Of a DNA stretch of 64,000 nucleotides, positions 24,947-34,922 are shown piece by piece. The stretch's first letter is position 1. Each line of letters starts with the position of its first letter. The DNA comes from Nitrososphaerota archaeon (GTDB lineage Archaea; Thermoproteota; Nitrososphaeria; Nitrososphaerales; JACPRH01): assembly GCA_023379805.1 (NCBI GenBank), contig JAMCPI010000007.1, positions 1 to 64,000 of the forward strand, written 5' to 3'. The notes under the pieces are model-generated. The model saw only the letters and a list, made by a program, of their open reading frames with translations. It was not told the origin of the DNA and searched no databases. A program made the translations under genes and the position numbers.

Positions 24947-26638
24947 ATGGTAAAAATGTCTGGAAGCCAAGCCCTTATTCAGGGCCTTTGGAGCGAAGGG
25001 GTGCGCGCGATTTTCGGCATCCCCGGAGGGCAGATTATGCCTGTTTACGACGCGCTTTACGATAGTGAAATCAGACATATTCTCGCAAGACATGAGCAGT
25101 GCGCAGCCCACATGGCTGACGGCTATGCGCGAGCAAGTGGTCACCCAGGTGTTTGCATGGCAACCTCAGGCCCTGGTGCCACAAATCTCGTAACCGGGAT
25201 AGCGACGGCTTACGCTGACTCCTCACCGATTGTAGCAATCACTGGACAGGTTGCAAAACCCTTCATCGGTAAAGATGCGTTTCAAGAGTGCGATACCATC
25301 GGTATCGTCACCCCGATCACTAAGTACACTTTACAGCCAATGGAAGCTAATGAGATTCCTGAGGCGATTAAGAAGGCGTTTCTAATCGCATCTACCGGCA
25401 GACCGGGACCGGTGCTAGTCGATATTCCTAGGGATGTTCAGACCGGTGTTTCCGACATCAGCATCCCCGACAAAGTAGAGGTTAGAGGCTACAAACCGCA
25501 CGTAAAGCCTCATCCGCTCCAGATTGAGCGAGCAGCCGATCTACTGCTTAACGCTGACAAACCGATGATATGGTCAGGCGGAGGTGTTATCATAGCGAAC
25601 GCAGCTCCCCAGCTACGAGCAATCGCCGAGCTTCTTCTAGCGCCAGTGGTAACCAGCCTCATCGGGAAAGGAAGTTTTCCCGAAAACCATCCGCTCTCAC
25701 TCGGCCCAATCGGCATGCACGGTCGACCTGAGGCCAATAAGATGGTCTGCGAGACCGACTGCCTCCTAGCGGTAGGCGTCAGATTCTCTGACCGCTCAAC
25801 CGGACGGTTCGAAGAGTTCTGCCAAGACGCAAGCATCATCCACATCGACATAGATCCAGCCGAGCTCGGGAAGAACAAAAAACCCAATCTGCCAATAGTA
25901 GCTGATGTAGGCATTGCCTTAAACGAGCTGCTAGCAGCTATCAAGCGGAAACTCGCTAAGCGCGAGGAGACCGCTTGGTCTAAACGGGTAGAAGAGATTA
26001 AGGAGCAGTTCCAAAACAGTAGCTTCGGTGAATCAAAAGGCTACCAGCCGCAGATAGTTGAGAAGATCCGAGAGATACTACCATCTAATGGTATCCTCAC
26101 CACCGAAGTAGGTAAGAATCAGATGTGGGGTGAGCTCTACTACAAGGTCATTGAGCCGCGCACCTGGATCACCTCAACGGGGCTGGGTACTATGGGTTTC
26201 GGCTTCCCAGCTGCTGTTGGAGCAAAGGTAGCGAAGCCTGATGTCCCGGTTGTAGATCTAGCTGGCGATGGTAGTTTCAGAATGACGGAGAACTCTCTAG
26301 CGGTCTGCGTTGACGAGCATATTCCCGTAACGGTTGTCATACTGAACAACTCTTCACTAGGAATGGTTGAGCAATGGCAGCGACTCTTCCATGACCGGAG
26401 ATACTCCGCGGTCAAGCTAAGCGGCTCACCTGACTTCGTTAAGTTAGCTGAAGCCTACGGTGCACAAGGCTTCCGAGCCCAGTCAATCGAGGAGTTCGAG
26501 AAGGTCTTCAAAGAGGCCATTAAGAGCGATGTAGCAACAGTCATCGACTGCCCAGTTGCTCCTGAAGAGGATGTCTTCCCATTCGTTCCACCAGGACGCG
26601 GGCTTAAAGACATACTCTACGGTGCGGAGAGTGCTTGA
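24947..26638 (+). CDS. ilvB: Acetolactate synthase large subunit
   Basis: A full-length 563-residue thiamine-diphosphate enzyme joining two pyruvates, or pyruvate and 2-oxobutyrate, in valine/leucine and isoleucine synthesis. Key points: RHEQCAAHMADGYARASG with the catalytic Glu, ATSGPGATN, the FAD/quinone-like middle domain, and the thiamine motif GDGSFRMTE...LNNSSLGMV. The stop overlaps the start of ilvH, so the two subunits are coupled. The presence of leuA-leuC-leuD downstream gives a full pathway block. Confidence 0.95.
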   Translation: MVKMSGSQALIQGLWSEGVRAIFGIPGGQIMPVYDALYDSEIRHILARHEQCAAHMADGYARASGHPGVCMATSGPGATNLVTGIATAYADSSPIVAITGQVAKPFIGKDAFQECDTIGIVTPITKYTLQPMEANEIPEAIKKAFLIASTGRPGPVLVDIPRDVQTGVSDISIPDKVEVRGYKPHVKPHPLQIERAADLLLNADKPMIWSGGGVIIANAAPQLRAIAELLLAPVVTSLIGKGSFPENHPLSLGPIGMHGRPEANKMVCETDCLLAVGVRFSDRSTGRFEEFCQDASIIHIDIDPAELGKNKKPNLPIVADVGIALNELLAAIKRKLAKREETAWSKRVEEIKEQFQNSSFGESKGYQPQIVEKIREILPSNGILTTEVGKNQMWGELYYKVIEPRTWITSTGLGTMGFGFPAAVGAKVAKPDVPVVDLAGDGSFRMTENSLAVCVDEHIPVTVVILNNSSLGMVEQWQRLFHDRRYSAVKLSGSPDFVKLAEAYGAQGFRAQSIEEFEKVFKEAIKSDVATVIDCPVAPEEDVFPFVPPGRGLKDILYGAESA

Positions 26639-27138
26639 TGAAGTTGAACGAGAAGCTCTACACCCTCGCAACAATAGTGGAGAACAAGCCGGGGGTCCTC
26701 TTCAGAACCGCAAACATGTTTAGACGACGCGGCTTCAACATCGAGAGCATCAGCGTCGGCACTATCGAGCAGGACGGCCTATCCAGAATGACAATCACTG
26801 TCTATGCTGATGAAGATACTGCAGAGCAGATAATCAAACAGCTAAGCAAGCTAATCGACGTAATCAAGGTAAACGTCCTAGACGAAGCGGAGATCGTTAA
26901 GCGAGAGTTAGCGTTAATCAAGATTCAGATACAGGACAGCCGAGCACTGACAGAGCTGACAAACTACTGCAACATCTTCAGAAACCGCATCATAGACGTA
27001 TCCCCAGACTCAATGATCATTGAGGTTACAGGTACGCCTGACAAGGTTGATGCCTTCGTCCAACTCGTCCAAGGTTACGGAATAAGAGAAATGGCCCGAA
27101 CCGGTATAACGGCGCTTCAACGAGGCTCAAAGAAATGA
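26638..27138 (+). CDS. ilvH: Acetolactate synthase regulatory subunit
   Basis: A 166-residue small subunit. The N-terminal ACT domain reads LYTLATIVENKPGVLFRTANMFRRRGFNIES in pieces, with the NKPGVL valine-binding loop; the C-terminal domain contains VDVSPDSMIIEVTG-like sequence and ends near ITALQRG. It activates the catalytic subunit and gives valine feedback. The ATG at 26638 shares its A with the ilvB stop; TTG at 26635 is an alternative. Its own stop overlaps the next start by 4 nt. Confidence 0.94.
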   Translation: MKLNEKLYTLATIVENKPGVLFRTANMFRRRGFNIESISVGTIEQDGLSRMTITVYADEDTAEQIIKQLSKLIDVIKVNVLDEAEIVKRELALIKIQIQDSRALTELTNYCNIFRNRIIDVSPDSMIIEVTGTPDKVDAFVQLVQGYGIREMARTGITALQRGSKK

Positions 27139-28706
27139 GCGGTAGTAGCAGCAGCAACGAAAAGAAGAGAAAACGCAGCGGTAGTACCAAAGACGAGCGT
27201 ATCCTGATTTTCGACACCACCCTGCGCGACGGTGAACAGACCCCCGGTGTCTCCCTGACTCCTGAAAATAAGCTCCAGATAGCGAAGCAGCTCGACCGCC
27301 TAGGTGTAGACATCATCGAAGCCGGTTTCCCAATAACTTCTAAAGGTGAAATTGAGGCTATGAAGTCAATAGCAAAAGCCGGTCTCAACGCCGAGATTTG
27401 CGGCTTAGCGCGTACCAGCCGAAAAGACATCGATGCCGCCCTAGAGTGCGGAGTAGACTCTATCCATACCTTCATTGCCACATCAGACATTCACCTGAAA
27501 CATAAGCTGAAGATGACACGAGAACAGGCTTTAGAGAAGGCGATCGACGCAGTAGAATACTGCAAATCTCACGGCGTAACTGTGGAATTCTCAGCTGAAG
27601 ACGCGACCAGAACAGACCCATCTTATCTGAAGAAGGTATTTGGAGCGGTGTGTGATGCAGGCGCCAACCGCATAGACATCCCGGATACAGTTGGAGTCAT
27701 TACCCCCGACAAAATGTTTCAACTCGTCACCGACGTAAAAACTGTGGTGGATGTCCCTATCAGCCTGCACTGCCACAACGACTTTGGACTAGCTGTGGCT
27801 AATACTCTTGCAGGCATTAACGCAGGAGCACGTACAGCTCACGTTGCAGTGAACGGTCTCGGTGAGCGGGCGGGCAACGCTTCGCTTGAGGAGCTGGTTA
27901 TGGCGCTTTACTGTCTACAGAGGCGAAAAACAGGTATACATACTGAGCTGATATATGAAACATCCCGGCTTGTATCGAGAATCGCCGGAATAGTGATACA
28001 GCCGAATAAAGCGATTGTCGGAGAAAACGCCTTCGGCCACGAATCAGGCATCCATACTCACGGAGTTTTAGAGATGCCGCTAACCTATGAGCCGATGGCG
28101 CCGGAGCTAGTCGGCCGCAAACGATGGATCCAGGCCGGTAAACATGCTGGAGGACACGGTATTGATGCGCAGCTGAAGGAGCTCGGTATTGACGTTAACC
28201 AGAATCAGTTAAAGGAGATTGTTGAACGCGTAAAAGATCTAGGTGATAAAGGAAAGCGGCTCAGCGAAACCGATCTCTCAGCTCTTGCCCGCGCCGTCCT
28301 CGGACAAACTGCTCCTGACGAAAAGATGGTTACCCTACAGGACTTCTCAGTAATGACCGGTGTCAGAGTGGTACCGACCGCCTCCGTACGGGTAGTCATA
28401 GGCGACAAGAGCTTCGTGGCATCCGAAACCGGCGTCGGTCCAGTTGACTCTGCGATGAAAGCAATACAGAAAGCGACTGACAGCTTCGGCGAAATCCGGC
28501 TTAAGGAGTACAGGCTCGAAGCTATCACCGGCGGCTCAGATGCGCTTGCCGAGGTGCGGATCAAGGTTGAAGACGCTAACGGAATCACCTCGTCAGCTAG
28601 CTCTGCAGGCGAAGACATAGTGGTTGCAAGCGTAGAGGCGATGCTTGACGGAATCAACAAGGTTCTGCTCAAACGCAGAAAGATGGCTCACCAAGTGCAG
28701 AGTTAA
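27135..28706 (+). CDS. leuA: 2-Isopropylmalate synthase (HMGL-like family)
   Basis: A 523-residue enzyme. A Ser/Lys-rich tail (residues 1-20) precedes the TIM barrel: FDTTLRDGEQTPGV, EAGFPITSKGE, LHCHNDFGLAVANTLA and the GNASLEE signature. The C-terminal regulatory domain (from about 390) contains GVGPVDSAMKAI. Condenses 2-oxoisovalerate with acetyl-CoA in leucine synthesis. The overlap with ilvH and the leuCD genes downstream favour LeuA over citramalate or homocitrate synthase. A second family member at 35904-37535 probably makes citramalate. Confidence 0.9.
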   Translation: MSGSSSSNEKKRKRSGSTKDERILIFDTTLRDGEQTPGVSLTPENKLQIAKQLDRLGVDIIEAGFPITSKGEIEAMKSIAKAGLNAEICGLARTSRKDIDAALECGVDSIHTFIATSDIHLKHKLKMTREQALEKAIDAVEYCKSHGVTVEFSAEDATRTDPSYLKKVFGAVCDAGANRIDIPDTVGVITPDKMFQLVTDVKTVVDVPISLHCHNDFGLAVANTLAGINAGARTAHVAVNGLGERAGNASLEELVMALYCLQRRKTGIHTELIYETSRLVSRIAGIVIQPNKAIVGENAFGHESGIHTHGVLEMPLTYEPMAPELVGRKRWIQAGKHAGGHGIDAQLKELGIDVNQNQLKEIVERVKDLGDKGKRLSETDLSALARAVLGQTAPDEKMVTLQDFSVMTGVRVVPTASVRVVIGDKSFVASETGVGPVDSAMKAIQKATDSFGEIRLKEYRLEAITGGSDALAEVRIKVEDANGITSSASSAGEDIVVASVEAMLDGINKVLLKRRKMAHQVQS

Positions 28707-28768
28707 AATACAACTGGTCAGAGGGTTCGGATAACCATTACAGAAAGAAGAGTGGTTGATGAAGAGAA

Positions 28769-30021
<1,253 letters not shown>

Positions 30022-30025
<4 letters not shown>

Positions 30026-30537
30026 TTGTTGAGTTGAAGATAAACTCTAAAGCACTAAAATTCGGTGACAACATCAACACCGACATAATTATCCCGGGAA
30101 AATACTTGACCATTACTGATGAGAAGGAGCTGGGGAAACATGCGATGGATGGCATTGACCCCAAATTCGCCGAGAAGAGTCGTGGCGGTGCAGTTCTTGT
30201 GGTCGGAGAGAACTTCGGCTCAGGATCAAGTCGTGAGCAGGCCCCGATTGCTCTGAAGAATGCTGATGTGAAATGCGTGGTCGCAAAATCCTTTGCCAGA
30301 ATCTTCTACAGGAACGCAATAAACATCGGCCTCCCAGTACTGGAGTGCAGCGAACTATGGCCAGATGTTCAAGACGGTGACCTCCTATCAGTTACACTAG
30401 AGGAAGGAACAATAAAGAACAGCAGATCAGGTAAGGTCTTCAAGGCTCAGCCGTTACCACTGTTTATACTAGAGATAATTCAGTCCGGTGGACTGCTGAA
30501 TCAGCTTAGGCAGAAACAAACAAAGAAAGACAAGTAA
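30022..30537 (+). CDS. leuD: 3-Isopropylmalate dehydratase small subunit
   Basis: A 171-residue swivel-domain protein. Motifs: KFGDNINTDIIIPGKYL and GENFGSGSSREQAPIAL, the substrate-binding loop, then VVAKSFARIFYRNAINIGLPVLEC. Start is GTG at 30022. It completes the dehydratase with LeuC and ends the five-gene block; leuB (dehydrogenase) is not adjacent. Confidence 0.93.
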
Positions 30538-30540
30538 ATT

Positions 30541-30565
30541 AGCCTGATAACATTATTCTCAGGCT
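30541..30565. terminator. Hairpin between convergent leuD and thioredoxin genes
   Basis: Perfect 7-bp stem AGCCTGA / TCAGGCT with an 11-nt AT-rich loop, 3 nt after the leuD stop. It could end transcription from either side. Confidence 0.45.
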
Positions 30566-30594
30566 ACCTTCATATTCTTCGCTGGCTGCGCTAC

Positions 30595-31002
30595 TTACTG
30601 GCTGGTGTTTTTCTCAATCATCTTCCGGAGGCCGTTTTCTCCAACGGCTCCGATTACCATGTCTACTGGTCTACCAGTTTTAAAGACCATGAAGGTCGGG
30701 ATAGACATTACACGGTATTTGGCTGCGAGCTCACCGTTTTCGTCGACGTTTAGTCGTGCAAACACCATTTTTCCACCATACTCTGATGCCAGCTTCTCGA
30801 AGACTGGGTGCATGATTCGGCAGGGGCCGCACCACTCAGCCCAGAAGTCGACTAGTACTGGTTTAGGGTCACTCATTATTATGTTGAAGTTTGAGTTGTT
30901 CAGTTCAACTAGTTGTCCCATCTTTAGTTTTCCACTCTCTGCTCTATGTTGAATATCAAGCATTCTTTGCTTAAGTATCTTTTCAAGCTCCGGATCTACC
31001 AC
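30595..31002 (-). CDS. Thioredoxin
   Basis: A 135-residue thioredoxin with WAEWCGPC active site, the cis-proline in SIPTFMVF, and a 30-residue N-terminal extension (PELEKILKQRMLDIQHRAE) that looks helical. It has no signal peptide and should be cytoplasmic. Start is GTG at 31002. It is the only gene of its class here apart from the secreted DsbA-like protein, so it may be the general disulfide reductant. Confidence 0.92.
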   Translation of the reverse strand: MVDPELEKILKQRMLDIQHRAESGKLKMGQLVELNNSNFNIIMSDPKPVLVDFWAEWCGPCRIMHPVFEKLASEYGGKMVFARLNVDENGELAAKYRVMSIPTFMVFKTGRPVDMVIGAVGENGLRKMIEKNTSQ

Positions 31003-31037
31003 GTTAAAGGATCGGTTTTACATGTATATTTTAATGT

Positions 31038-31463
31038 TTAGAGGTCGAGCAGAAACTGTAGAGTTACATGCCTGTTTGTCCGCTCGATTTTCATCAGATG
31101 GTAGGTGGCTGCTTTAACCTCAGTCTTAGGCCTGTGTCTCTCAAGGTTGAGTTCTTCACCGCGACCTATGCCGGTGAGTTCATAGCCCTCCTTAATCCTC
31201 CGAATCTTTAGTTTGAATGTTGAGAAGACTATGTTTTCAGTGGTCACCTTGATGAGCAGAGTTTCAAGCCAGTTGTAAAGCAGGTTTTCAAGGTCACTGC
31301 CCTGAACTGTGAACTGCTCCTCGGTCTTCTCCTCTACCGTCTCTATGTGCACCATAGTGTCGGTGAGGCCGCGGGCTGCGTTAGCAAAGGACTCCTCAAG
31401 ACTGTCCCCTTCAGCTCTGATCAAGGCGTCAGTAGTATGTTCAAGGAAAGTATACCCAGTCAA
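31038..31463 (-). CDS. Archease
   Basis: A 141-residue protein matching archease: FLEHTTDALIRAEGDSLEESFANAARGL at the start, YNWLETLLIKV in the middle and EVKAATYHLMKIE near the end. Archease activates the RtcB tRNA ligase and affects tRNA methylation. The acidic residues near the N-terminus are those expected to bind metal. Start is TTG at 31463. rtcB is not in the window. Confidence 0.92.
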   Translation of the reverse strand: MTGYTFLEHTTDALIRAEGDSLEESFANAARGLTDTMVHIETVEEKTEEQFTVQGSDLENLLYNWLETLLIKVTTENIVFSTFKLKIRRIKEGYELTGIGRGEELNLERHRPKTEVKAATYHLMKIERTNRHVTLQFLLDL

Positions 31464-31571
31464 ATTCGAGTCTCTTCTATCAATACCGCTGGATATCTCT
31501 GGCAGAATATAGCCTTACCTTGCGCGTGGTGTTGTAGTCTGGTTCGTCCTCAGATTATCGTTTCTGTTAGG

Positions 31572-31808
31572 CTAGATGTCGGTTTCGTATACATAGAGAC
31601 CTGTTTCCCTTTCTCGGAAGCAAAGGGAGACGTAGCCGAGGTAGCAGAAGAAGCCGCCGAACATAACTCCTGCCGTCATTACATATTTTGATGCTGGCAG
31701 ATGTCCATAGTAGTGTGCTAGAAAATAGGCTACGACCACTGCCCCGAACAGCAGCCCTATCGCACCGACGGTCTTCACGATGACCTCGCGACGCGAAAGT
31801 CTAGTCAC
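31572..31808 (-). CDS. Small two-helix membrane protein
   Basis: A 78-residue protein with basic N-terminus (MTRLSRREVIVK), helix 1 (TVGAIGLLFGAVVVAYFLA) and helix 2 (YVMTAGVMFGGFFCYLGYVSL), then a charged tail. Start is GTG at 31808; the TATA box at 31829-31836 is spaced for a leaderless message, which supports that this gene is real. No family recognised. Confidence 0.65.
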   Translation of the reverse strand: MTRLSRREVIVKTVGAIGLLFGAVVVAYFLAHYYGHLPASKYVMTAGVMFGGFFCYLGYVSLCFRERETGLYVYETDI

Positions 31809-31828
31809 AATATCAGCAGTTAAAGGGA

Positions 31829-31836
31829 GATAAATC
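31829..31836 (-). promoter_or_regulatory. TATA box of small membrane protein gene
   Basis: GATTTATC on the minus strand is centred about 25 nt before the GTG at 31808. Confidence 0.45.
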
Positions 31837-31925
31837 TCTCAAATATATCTGTATAGTCTCGCATCCTAAGCAATAGTGGGGCTGACTTTTGCGCTGGATC
31901 CCTTTTTTCTTGAGGAGGCTGTGGT

Positions 31926-32582
31926 TCATCTCGTCTTCCTTGACAGGTATTTACTGAACCAATCAGTGGCTAATCGTGATACCTCCTCCAGTGCACCGGG
32001 TTCTTCGAAGAGATGAGTTGCATTAGCCACCACAGCCAGCTCCTTTTCGCACTTCAAGCGTTGGAGAACCTCTCGATTGAGCTCCAGCACAATCGGATCT
32101 CTTCCACCTACAATCAGTAAAGTCGGCGCCTGAACCCGTGTGAGAAAGGCTTGCGCCAAATCGGGTCTGCCGCCTCGAGAAACAACAGCTCCGATTAAAT
32201 CTGAGTTCACTTCAACCGAAGCTTGAAGCGCGGCTGCTGCGCCTGTACTTGCACCAAAATACCCTATCCTCATGTCGGTTGTTTCAGGATTATCTATGAT
32301 CCACTGAGTTACAAGCATCAATCTCTCCGCAAGCAACGTGATATTGAAACGGTTGTTGTAAATCATATCCTCATTCTCGGTGAGTAGATCAAACAGCAGT
32401 GTAGCGAGACGCTTCTGACGGAGTACCCTCGCGACATAGTTATTTCTGGGGCTAAATCTGCTACTTCCACTTCCATGAGCAAACAGCACAACCGCCTCAG
32501 CCCCATCTGGAACAACTAGCTCGCCTTCAATGGACACCGAGTCGATTCGTAGACTAACCGGTGTCCTGTCCTCTTTCAGCAT
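31926..32582 (-). CDS. Alpha/beta hydrolase (dienelactone hydrolase-like)
   Basis: A hydrolase of about 218 residues. The oxyanion region is LFAHGSGSSRFSPRNNYVA, the nucleophile elbow is GASTG, the acid is in GGRDPIV and the catalytic His in ANATHLFEEP. This sub-type is often found fused to or beside phosphoribosyltransferases in other genomes. I place the start at the ATG at 32582 because family members begin shortly before the EGELVVPDGA strand; the frame also has an ATG at 32669 that would add 29 residues. Substrate unknown. Confidence 0.85.
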   Translation of the reverse strand: MLKEDRTPVSLRIDSVSIEGELVVPDGAEAVVLFAHGSGSSRFSPRNNYVARVLRQKRLATLLFDLLTENEDMIYNNRFNITLLAERLMLVTQWIIDNPETTDMRIGYFGASTGAAAALQASVEVNSDLIGAVVSRGGRPDLAQAFLTRVQAPTLLIVGGRDPIVLELNREVLQRLKCEKELAVVANATHLFEEPGALEEVSRLATDWFSKYLSRKTR

Positions 32583-32738
32583 TCTCAACACCTCGCGATT
32601 AATCGATTTACCCGTCCATGATGGCGACCCGGGTATTTCAAAGAATCGAAGTTTAACGGAGTGAAGCAACCTACAGGTGTGCTTGGCAATTCAGTTATCG
32701 GTTGTTGCTTCTTCACCTGCTCATCAGTTTTAGCTAAG

Positions 32739-32746
32739 GATATAAT
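32739..32746 (+). promoter_or_regulatory. TATA box of tRNA-Ser
   Basis: GATATAAT is centred 26-27 nt before the first base of the tRNA, exactly the archaeal TATA spacing. Confidence 0.65.
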
Positions 32747-32768
32747 CCCTTAACACCGGGTTGAAGAC

Positions 32769-32854
32769 GCCGGGGTGGCAGAGTGGTCTATTGCGCAGGC
32801 CTTGAGAGCCTGTGACCCTTCGGGGTCTCGTGGGTTCAAATCCCACCCCTGGCG
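32769..32854 (+). tRNA. tRNA-Ser(UGA)
   Basis: An 86-nt cloverleaf. The acceptor stem GCCGGGG pairs with CCCTGGC (one G-T pair); the discriminator base is G, as expected for serine. The anticodon stem CAGGC/GCCTG closes loop CTTGAGA, giving anticodon TGA. A long variable arm (GACCC-TTCG-GGGTC) marks a class II tRNA. The T arm is GTGGG-TTCAAAT-CCCAC. No intron is visible and CCA is not encoded. Confidence 0.95.
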
Positions 32855-33160
32855 CTTTCTAATACACAATTAGTTCTGCATTCGCTATATCTTTGCGCGG
32901 TGTCCTCTATTTGTTTTTGTAGGTTTTCAGTCTTTTATGTGGTTTATTCGGGTCTTCAATAGCCCGCCAGCTGTGATTAATAATTAAATGTTGTATAATA
33001 GTGTTTTCTAGGGAATGAGATTATGTAGCAGAACCTCAAATTTCGGTTCTGTTCGATTAAGGTTCAGAAGCGTATTCTTGAGTGGTCTCAGACTCTGTAT
33101 GCTCGGAAGATTTAACTGCGCATAGGCTTGATACGGCTTCAACGGGACTGAATAACTGGT
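32855..33160. other. 306-bp intergenic region
   Basis: No gene, repeat or clear promoter is seen. The sequence is AT-rich around 32970-33000 (TAATAATTAAATG). A minus-strand frame crosses the right half into the dehydrogenase gene but looks non-coding. Confidence 0.5.
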
Positions 33161-34177
33161 ATGAAGGCAGTCGTCTTTCACGAATATGGTGGCGTTGATA
33201 AGCTTCGGTATGAGGATGCTCCTGATCCGGCTCCGCACCCTGGAGAAGTGCTCGTCAGAGTCAAGGCTGTTGCGCTGAATCATCTCGATATCTGGGAACG
33301 GCTGAGCGGCTCTCCTCTTCCACATATCTCGGGAAGCGACATCTCAGGCGAGATTGCTCAGTTGGGCGACTGGGTCACCGGACTGAAGAAAGGTGAGAAG
33401 GTAGTAGTTTTTCCTTCGACCAGATGTGGTCGCTGCGAGGCCTGTCTACTAGGTCACCCCACGCAATGTGCGCATCGCCAAATCATCGGTAACCAGACTA
33501 ACGGCGGCTACGCCGAATATGTTACAGTTCCAGCTGAGAACATCTTTCCTCTTCCTGAAAATCTCAGCTTCGAGGAGGCTGCCGCGCTGCCCCTCGCAGG
33601 CTCAACCGCTTGGCATATGCTTGTTAGCAAAGGCCACGTAGATGCTACCTCAACTGTACTAATACACGGCGCAGGAAGCGGGGTCAGCGTTTACGCAGTC
33701 CAGCTGGGCAAAATTTTCGGTGCAAAGGTGATTGTGACAACCAGCACTGAAGAGAAAGCTGAAAAGGCTAGGGAACTGGGCGCGGATCACGTGATCAACT
33801 ACCGTAAAGAGAACGTGGTTGAAGCTGTGAAGCGGTTGACGAATGAGCGGGGTGTTGATGTCGTTGTGGATCACGTGGGCGCAACGACATTCAACGACAG
33901 CTTGCGGGCGTTGCGGGTGGGCGGCAAGCTTGTCTCGGCGGGTGTTACAACTGGCAAGAAGATTGAGTTCGATATTTCGTTTCTTTATCGTAACGAGCTG
34001 ATCATCGAAGGCTCGTACATCTATACGATAGGTGAGTTTTATCAGGTTTTGAAGATGGCGAGAGATGGTAGGTTGAAACCGGTTGTTTCACAGATTTTTC
34101 CATTGAGTAAGGCCGCTGAAGCGCAACGTGCGATGGAAGAAGGTAGACAGTTCGGTAAACTCATTCTCAAGGTCTAA
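33161..34177 (+). CDS. Zinc-binding medium-chain alcohol dehydrogenase/quinone reductase
   Basis: A 338-residue MDR enzyme. The GroES-like half has the structural zinc cysteines in CGRCEACLLGHPTQC and the HISGSDISGEI region; the Rossmann half has LIHGAGSGVSVYAVQLGK for NAD(P). The usual catalytic-zinc Cys is missing: the segment reads NHLDIWERL. That places it nearer the NADPH:quinone reductase branch than true alcohol dehydrogenases. It stands alone after the tRNA and is convergent with the methyltransferase gene. Substrate unknown. Confidence 0.88.
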   Translation: MKAVVFHEYGGVDKLRYEDAPDPAPHPGEVLVRVKAVALNHLDIWERLSGSPLPHISGSDISGEIAQLGDWVTGLKKGEKVVVFPSTRCGRCEACLLGHPTQCAHRQIIGNQTNGGYAEYVTVPAENIFPLPENLSFEEAAALPLAGSTAWHMLVSKGHVDATSTVLIHGAGSGVSVYAVQLGKIFGAKVIVTTSTEEKAEKARELGADHVINYRKENVVEAVKRLTNERGVDVVVDHVGATTFNDSLRALRVGGKLVSAGVTTGKKIEFDISFLYRNELIIEGSYIYTIGEFYQVLKMARDGRLKPVVSQIFPLSKAAEAQRAMEEGRQFGKLILKV

Positions 34178-34195
34178 CTCTATGTCCTTAGTTAG

Positions 34196-34852
34196 TCACC
34201 GGGTCTGCATCAGAACCCCGTAGAGATAGACGCGTTGACCGTAGGTGTTCTCCACATGGGTGTACTCGTTTATCGCAATTATCTTGAATAGAGGTGAGAA
34301 GTAGTTTCTGATTTCTTTCTCTGTAAAGCTGTTCACCCAGCTGCCGTTTCTTGAGCTGAAGCACTTCAAGTAGTATTTGCCGTCATCTTTCAATACGCGG
34401 CGGATTCCCCGGATATACTTCTCTCGACGTTCAGGGTTCATGCTGTGAAAACATCCTCGGTCAAAAACGAATGTGAAGAACCCGTCTGGATACTTTAGGT
34501 CCGACGCGTCTCCTTGAGTCAGATGGCAGGCCACTCCCTCCTCTGAGCATCTTTCCTGCGCCATCTTTACCGCGGTGGAAGAAATATCGATGCCGTAAAC
34601 CTCGAAGCCCTTCTTAGCCAAGTATATGGACTGTGTTCCTAGTCCGCAGCAGATGTCAAGCACTCTTCCCTCCTCAACTACTCCCTGCTTGATGAGCTCA
34701 GCAAGATCCGGCTCAGCCCTACCTGTTTCCCAGGGTAGCTGGTCGGGTGCATTCATCTTGTAGAATGAATCCCATTTCTCTCGTTCTTCGAAACTGACGC
34801 TCAAAACCGTAGTCACCATATAATTGGCTTCGGCTTCTAATAGAGTTTTCAT
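34196..34852 (-). CDS. Class I SAM-dependent methyltransferase
   Basis: A 218-residue enzyme. Motif I is VLDICCGLGTQSIYLAKKG, followed by YGIDISSTAVKMAQ and FDRGCFHSMNPERR, similar to thiopurine/TehB-like methyltransferases. The first 30 residues include WDSFYK and LPWETGRAEPDL, usual for this group. The ATG at 34852 is 12 nt after the predicted transcript start from the shared AT box; ATG at 34819 is possible. Substrate unknown. Confidence 0.85.
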   Translation of the reverse strand: MKTLLEAEANYMVTTVLSVSFEEREKWDSFYKMNAPDQLPWETGRAEPDLAELIKQGVVEEGRVLDICCGLGTQSIYLAKKGFEVYGIDISSTAVKMAQERCSEEGVACHLTQGDASDLKYPDGFFTFVFDRGCFHSMNPERREKYIRGIRRVLKDDGKYYLKCFSSRNGSWVNSFTEKEIRNYFSPLFKIIAINEYTHVENTYGQRVYLYGVLMQTR

Positions 34853-34885
34853 GGAGTGAAATCAAACATTTCTTTTTCAAAACAA

Positions 34886-34896
34886 TTTTAAGTTTA
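34886..34896. promoter_or_regulatory. Divergent AT box between methyltransferase and RHH genes
   Basis: An ATTTTAAGTTT box lies about midway between the two divergent starts, with about 27-40 nt to each. It could serve both directions. Confidence 0.4.
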
Positions 34897-34922
34897 GAAG
34901 GGGTCTATTATCTCAGGTTGTC

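Noticed and set aside
33008-33325. Minus-strand frame of 105 residues in front of the dehydrogenase
   Set aside because: Half of it is antisense to the dehydrogenase; the composition is not protein-like and no homology is recognised.
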